Below, one piece after another: positions 4,750 to 5,869 of a stretch of DNA of 5,869 bases (position 1 is its first letter; each line of letters starts with the position of its first letter). This DNA comes from GCA-2731375 sp047518225 (GTDB taxonomy: Bacteria > Pseudomonadota > Alphaproteobacteria > GCA-2731375). A program made the translations under genes and the position numbers. The stretch spans positions 1 through 5,869 of the forward strand of contig JAKZRK010000028.1 in the NCBI GenBank assembly GCA_047518225.1. Reading direction: 5' to 3'. The notes beneath the pieces were generated by a model. The model ran no database searches. It worked only from the letters and a program-made list of their open reading frames with translations, and was not told the origin of the DNA.

Positions 4750-5052
4750 ATGATGACGCTTGCCAAGGAACTGTGGGAAGGGAGACGCCCACTCAGGGAA
4801 GCCTTCTGGTGGTATGCCGTAGCATACGGGTTTCTCTTGAATTTCGTCACTAGCCTCGTGTTTTTTGCCCAATTCGTAAACGATGCACACATGGCCTGGA
4901 TCGCATTGGCTTTCGTTGCACCCATCCCCTACAACATTTTTGTTATCGTGGCTGTTTGGCGGAGCGCGGGGCGCTATTCGGGGCCGAAGAAATGGGCTGA
5001 TTTGGCGCGTGTAGGAATTGTCATCTGGATGATCGGCCTGACTTTGGCGTGA
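4750..5052 (+). CDS. Small three-helix inner-membrane protein, 100 aa
   Basis: An amphipathic start (Leu-Ala-Lys-Glu-Leu-Trp-Glu-Gly-Arg-Arg-Pro-Leu) is followed by hydrophobic helices at about 17-43, 46-71 and 86-99. The loop between the last two is basic and conserved-looking: Val-Trp-Arg-Ser-Ala-Gly-Arg-Tyr, then Gly-Pro-Lys-Lys-Trp-Ala-Asp-Leu-Ala-Arg-Val. I have the impression of similar small proteins in many proteobacteria (a Leu-Trp-x-Gly opening and a Val-Trp-Arg-Ser-Ala loop), always of unknown function. The frame is open back to 4666, but the extra 28 residues are polar and Cys-containing and look non-coding. The ATG pair at 4750/4753 follows a purine run (GAAAAAG). It could share a transcript with the RHH operon, 162 bases upstream, but the spacing and hairpins make a separate unit just as likely. 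Confidence 0.68.
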   Translation: MMTLAKELWEGRRPLREAFWWYAVAYGFLLNFVTSLVFFAQFVNDAHMAWIALAFVAPIPYNIFVIVAVWRSAGRYSGPKKWADLARVGIVIWMIGLTLA

Positions 5053-5243
5053 AACGGCTTTGCGCCGCCACGATTGCAGGCGAAGGCGTGGCTGTCACAG
5101 ACACGGCCATGGGCCGCCAGGGCCTTGCGGTCCGGTAATCGCGGCGCCTTAAGGCCTCTCAACGGGCCTCATTCCCCATTGCAAAATCAGCGGGATAGTC
5201 GATCACGGATCGTTCTTAACAGCGGGGTGAAAACAAGCCGTTA
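5053..5243. other. Convergent gap before the dodecin stop
   Basis: No gene is supported. It holds the palindrome GCCTTAAGGC (5146-5155) and a small hairpin CGATC-ACG-GATCG (5200-5212) followed on the plus strand by TTCTT. Either could help end transcription coming from the membrane-protein gene or from dodecin. Neither is a canonical terminator. Confidence 0.3.
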
Positions 5244-5453
5244 TTAACCGTCGAATCTGAAACCGATATTCAGGTTCACCTGAAATTCAGTCACCTCACC
5301 ACCATTGATGCTGCCGCGAATTTCTCCGACTTCGAACCAGTCAAGATTTCGTATGGATTTGGACGCGGTGCTGACCGCCGTGCGAATGGCGTCGCCAACA
5401 GATTCTTCAGACGTGCCGACCACATGGGTCACTCTATATACGTTGCCAGCCAT
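5244..5453 (-). CDS. Dodecin (flavin-binding dodecamer protein)
   Basis: Dodecins are small cytoplasmic proteins of about 65-75 aa that assemble as hollow dodecamers and bind flavins (in some bacteria also coenzyme A), buffering or storing free flavin. The 69-aa product covers the whole family: Val-Tyr-Arg-Val-Thr-His-Val-Val-Gly-Thr-Ser at the start, the helix Ser-Val-Gly-Asp-Ala-Ile-Arg-Thr-Ala-Val, the Leu-Asp-Trp-Phe-Glu-Val strand, and the closing Phe-Gln-Val-Asn-Leu-Asn-Ile-Gly-Phe-Arg-Phe. Trp39 and Gln58 match the flavin-stacking Trp and the flavin-contacting Gln of characterised dodecins. A strong ribosome binding site (GGGAGG, 6 bases before the ATG) supports the start, and two TAA codons in tandem end the gene. 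It appears to be monocistronic. Confidence 0.95.
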   Translation of the reverse strand: MAGNVYRVTHVVGTSEESVGDAIRTAVSTASKSIRNLDWFEVGEIRGSINGGEVTEFQVNLNIGFRFDG

Positions 5454-5658
5454 TTTATCCTCCCTGTCTGCATCGACGTGATGTTAGAGGATTCCCGTTC
5501 GACGGGCGAGCTTCGAATCAATTCCGCCCTGACCGTCGGGCAACAGACCATGCGGTGGCAAAAGTGCTCAATGCGCACATTTGGCACGGGATGAAGCGGC
5601 CAATGCCTCGCAACTCACGCGGCCGGGGATCGCCTACCCAGTTGGTACCCAAATGCAT
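5454..5658. promoter_or_regulatory. Upstream region of the dodecin gene
   Basis: Dodecin's Shine-Dalgarno lies at the left edge. A small hairpin CCCGT-TCG-ACGGG (5494-5506) sits about 40 bases before the start codon, inside the probable leader. I cannot identify a clear promoter. A 46-codon minus-strand frame here has no start signal or family resemblance and is not called. Confidence 0.3.
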
Positions 5659-5691
5659 CAGGGGCCTAGCTGGTTTTCAGCTAAGCCCCTG
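5659..5691 (-). terminator. Long hairpin downstream of the tRNA remnant
   Basis: Two 14-base arms (5659-5672 and 5678-5691) flank a 5-base loop. On the minus strand the single irregular pair becomes a G-U wobble, whereas on the plus strand it is an A-C mismatch, so the structure is better formed in RNA transcribed from the minus strand, the strand of the tRNA fragment. It starts 8 bases after the tRNA 3' end. A role as transcription end or processing signal of the tRNA fits, although no T-tract follows. Confidence 0.5.
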
Positions 5692-5698
5692 TTCTAAT

Positions 5699-5729
5699 CG
5701 GCTCCCCGGGCAAGACTCGAACTTGCGAC
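5699..5729 (-). tRNA. 3' fragment of a tRNA gene (T arm and acceptor strand), 5' half missing
   Basis: The minus strand carries a perfect T stem GCAAG/CTTGC around the canonical T loop TTCGAGT, followed by CCGGGGA as a 3' acceptor strand, a discriminator G and then CCG where CCA is expected. The anticodon arm, D arm and 5' acceptor strand (expected TCCCCGG) are not in the window, because the IS30 terminus begins immediately before GTC of the variable loop. Either the insertion split a tRNA gene whose 5' half lies beyond the right edge, or this is an attachment-site remnant left by an integrated element. The amino-acid identity cannot be given. Confidence 0.6.
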
Positions 5730-5756
5730 GGCAGATTCAGTATCCAAACGCGCCAC
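5730..5756. repeat. IS30-type terminal inverted repeat
   Basis: It begins GGCAGATTCAG and continues to GCGCCAC. It agrees with the remembered IS30 end at over half of about 27 positions, including GATTCA and AACGC. The transposase stop codon lies within it. The matching inverted copy would be beyond 5869. Confidence 0.5.
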
Positions 5757-5869
5757 CTATTTTACGGCGCAGGACCTCGCTTGGGGTTTTGTAGCCGAGG
5801 CATTTTCGTGGCCGATTGTTGATGCGTTCGAGGGTTTTGGCAAGCTGCGGCTTCGAGAGAGCTCTCATA
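5737..5869 (-). CDS. IS30-family transposase, C-terminal fragment (5' end outside the window)
   Basis: At least the last 43 residues are visible. They contain Leu-Glu-Arg-Ile-Asn-Asn-Arg-Pro-Arg-Lys-Cys-Leu-Gly-Tyr-Lys-Thr-Pro-Ser-Glu-Val, the characteristic C-terminal motif of IS30-type DDE transposases just after the catalytic Glu. The catalytic residues themselves are not in the window. The ATG at 5866-5868 is an internal codon, not the start. The stop TGA (5737-5739) falls in the terminal repeat. Whether the element is complete and active cannot be judged. Confidence 0.85.
   Translation of the reverse strand, partial: MRALSKPQLAKTLERINNRPRKCLGYKTPSEVLRRKIGGAFGY

Larger units (their letters stand above)
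5730..5869 (-). mobile_element. IS30-family insertion sequence, 3' end (continues right of the window)
   Basis: The boundary is set by a terminal inverted repeat beginning GGCAGATTCAGTATCC at 5730, which shares the GATTCA core and ACGC spacing that I recall from the IS30 end. The transposase tail starts 7 bases inside it, as is usual for compact IS30 elements. The other end and the target duplication are outside the window. Confidence 0.65.

Noticed and set aside
4378..4890. Minus-strand open frame of 170 codons
   Set aside because: It overlaps both small membrane-protein genes, which have better coding evidence. The unexplained central part might be a gene fragment, but I cannot match it to anything.
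5520..5660. Minus-strand frame of about 46 codons between dodecin and the hairpin
   Set aside because: No ribosome binding site, no resemblance to a known family and no conserved-looking pattern.
5555..5794. Plus-strand open frame containing Pro-Gly-Gln-Asp-Ser-Asn-Leu-Arg-Arg
   Set aside because: This string is the antisense translation of the tRNA T arm, a well-known false-gene signature, and the frame then continues into the IS30 end.

Overview
The window looks like accessory DNA from a moderately GC-rich alphaproteobacterium, possibly Rhodospirillales-like. That placement is inferred from GC-biased codon use in most genes, a dodecin, a small family of three-helix membrane proteins, and IS21- and IS30-type insertion sequences. 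No marker gene settles the taxonomy. Both edges are mobile-element ends: an IS21-like terminus on the left (1-139) and an IS30-family transposase tail with its terminal inverted repeat on the right (5730-5869).

Left part (1-2362). The IS21-like end lies inside the 3' end of a minus-strand gene for a membrane-anchored double-Cache sensor (123-1268). The last codons and the TAA stop of the surviving frame come from the IS terminus, so the sensor has lost its original C-terminus. Divergent from it is a class I SAM-dependent methyltransferase (1556-2362) with less GC-biased codon use.

Middle part (2392-3648). A minus-strand Gfo/Idh/MocA-like oxidoreductase of the type that starts with an Asp-Pro-Gly-His-Phe-His motif converges on the methyltransferase with only 29 bp between stop codons.

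Right part (3649-5240). This is a cluster of very small genes, easily missed by annotation. A 49-aa peptide with a membrane-targeting N-terminus (3791-3940, minus) is divergent from a tight two-gene operon of a 57-aa ribbon-helix-helix protein (4235-4408) and a 60-aa single-pass membrane peptide carrying a two-cysteine motif (4405-4587), joined by an ATGA overlap. A 100-aa three-helix membrane protein (4750-5052) follows. The divergent intergenic region has a TATAAT box on each strand, a CTATCA-A-TGATAG palindrome and repeated CACTA-core motifs. These could be operators for the ribbon-helix-helix protein, but that is inference.

Right edge (5244-5869). A dodecin flavin-binding protein is encoded on the minus strand with a strong ribosome binding site. 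Beyond it are a long hairpin, the 3' half of a tRNA-like gene, and the IS30 terminus that appears to cut that tRNA off from its 5' half.

The best candidate for something undescribed is the small-protein cluster at 3791-5052. The clearest structural events are the two insertions, one truncating a sensor gene and one apparently splitting a tRNA.
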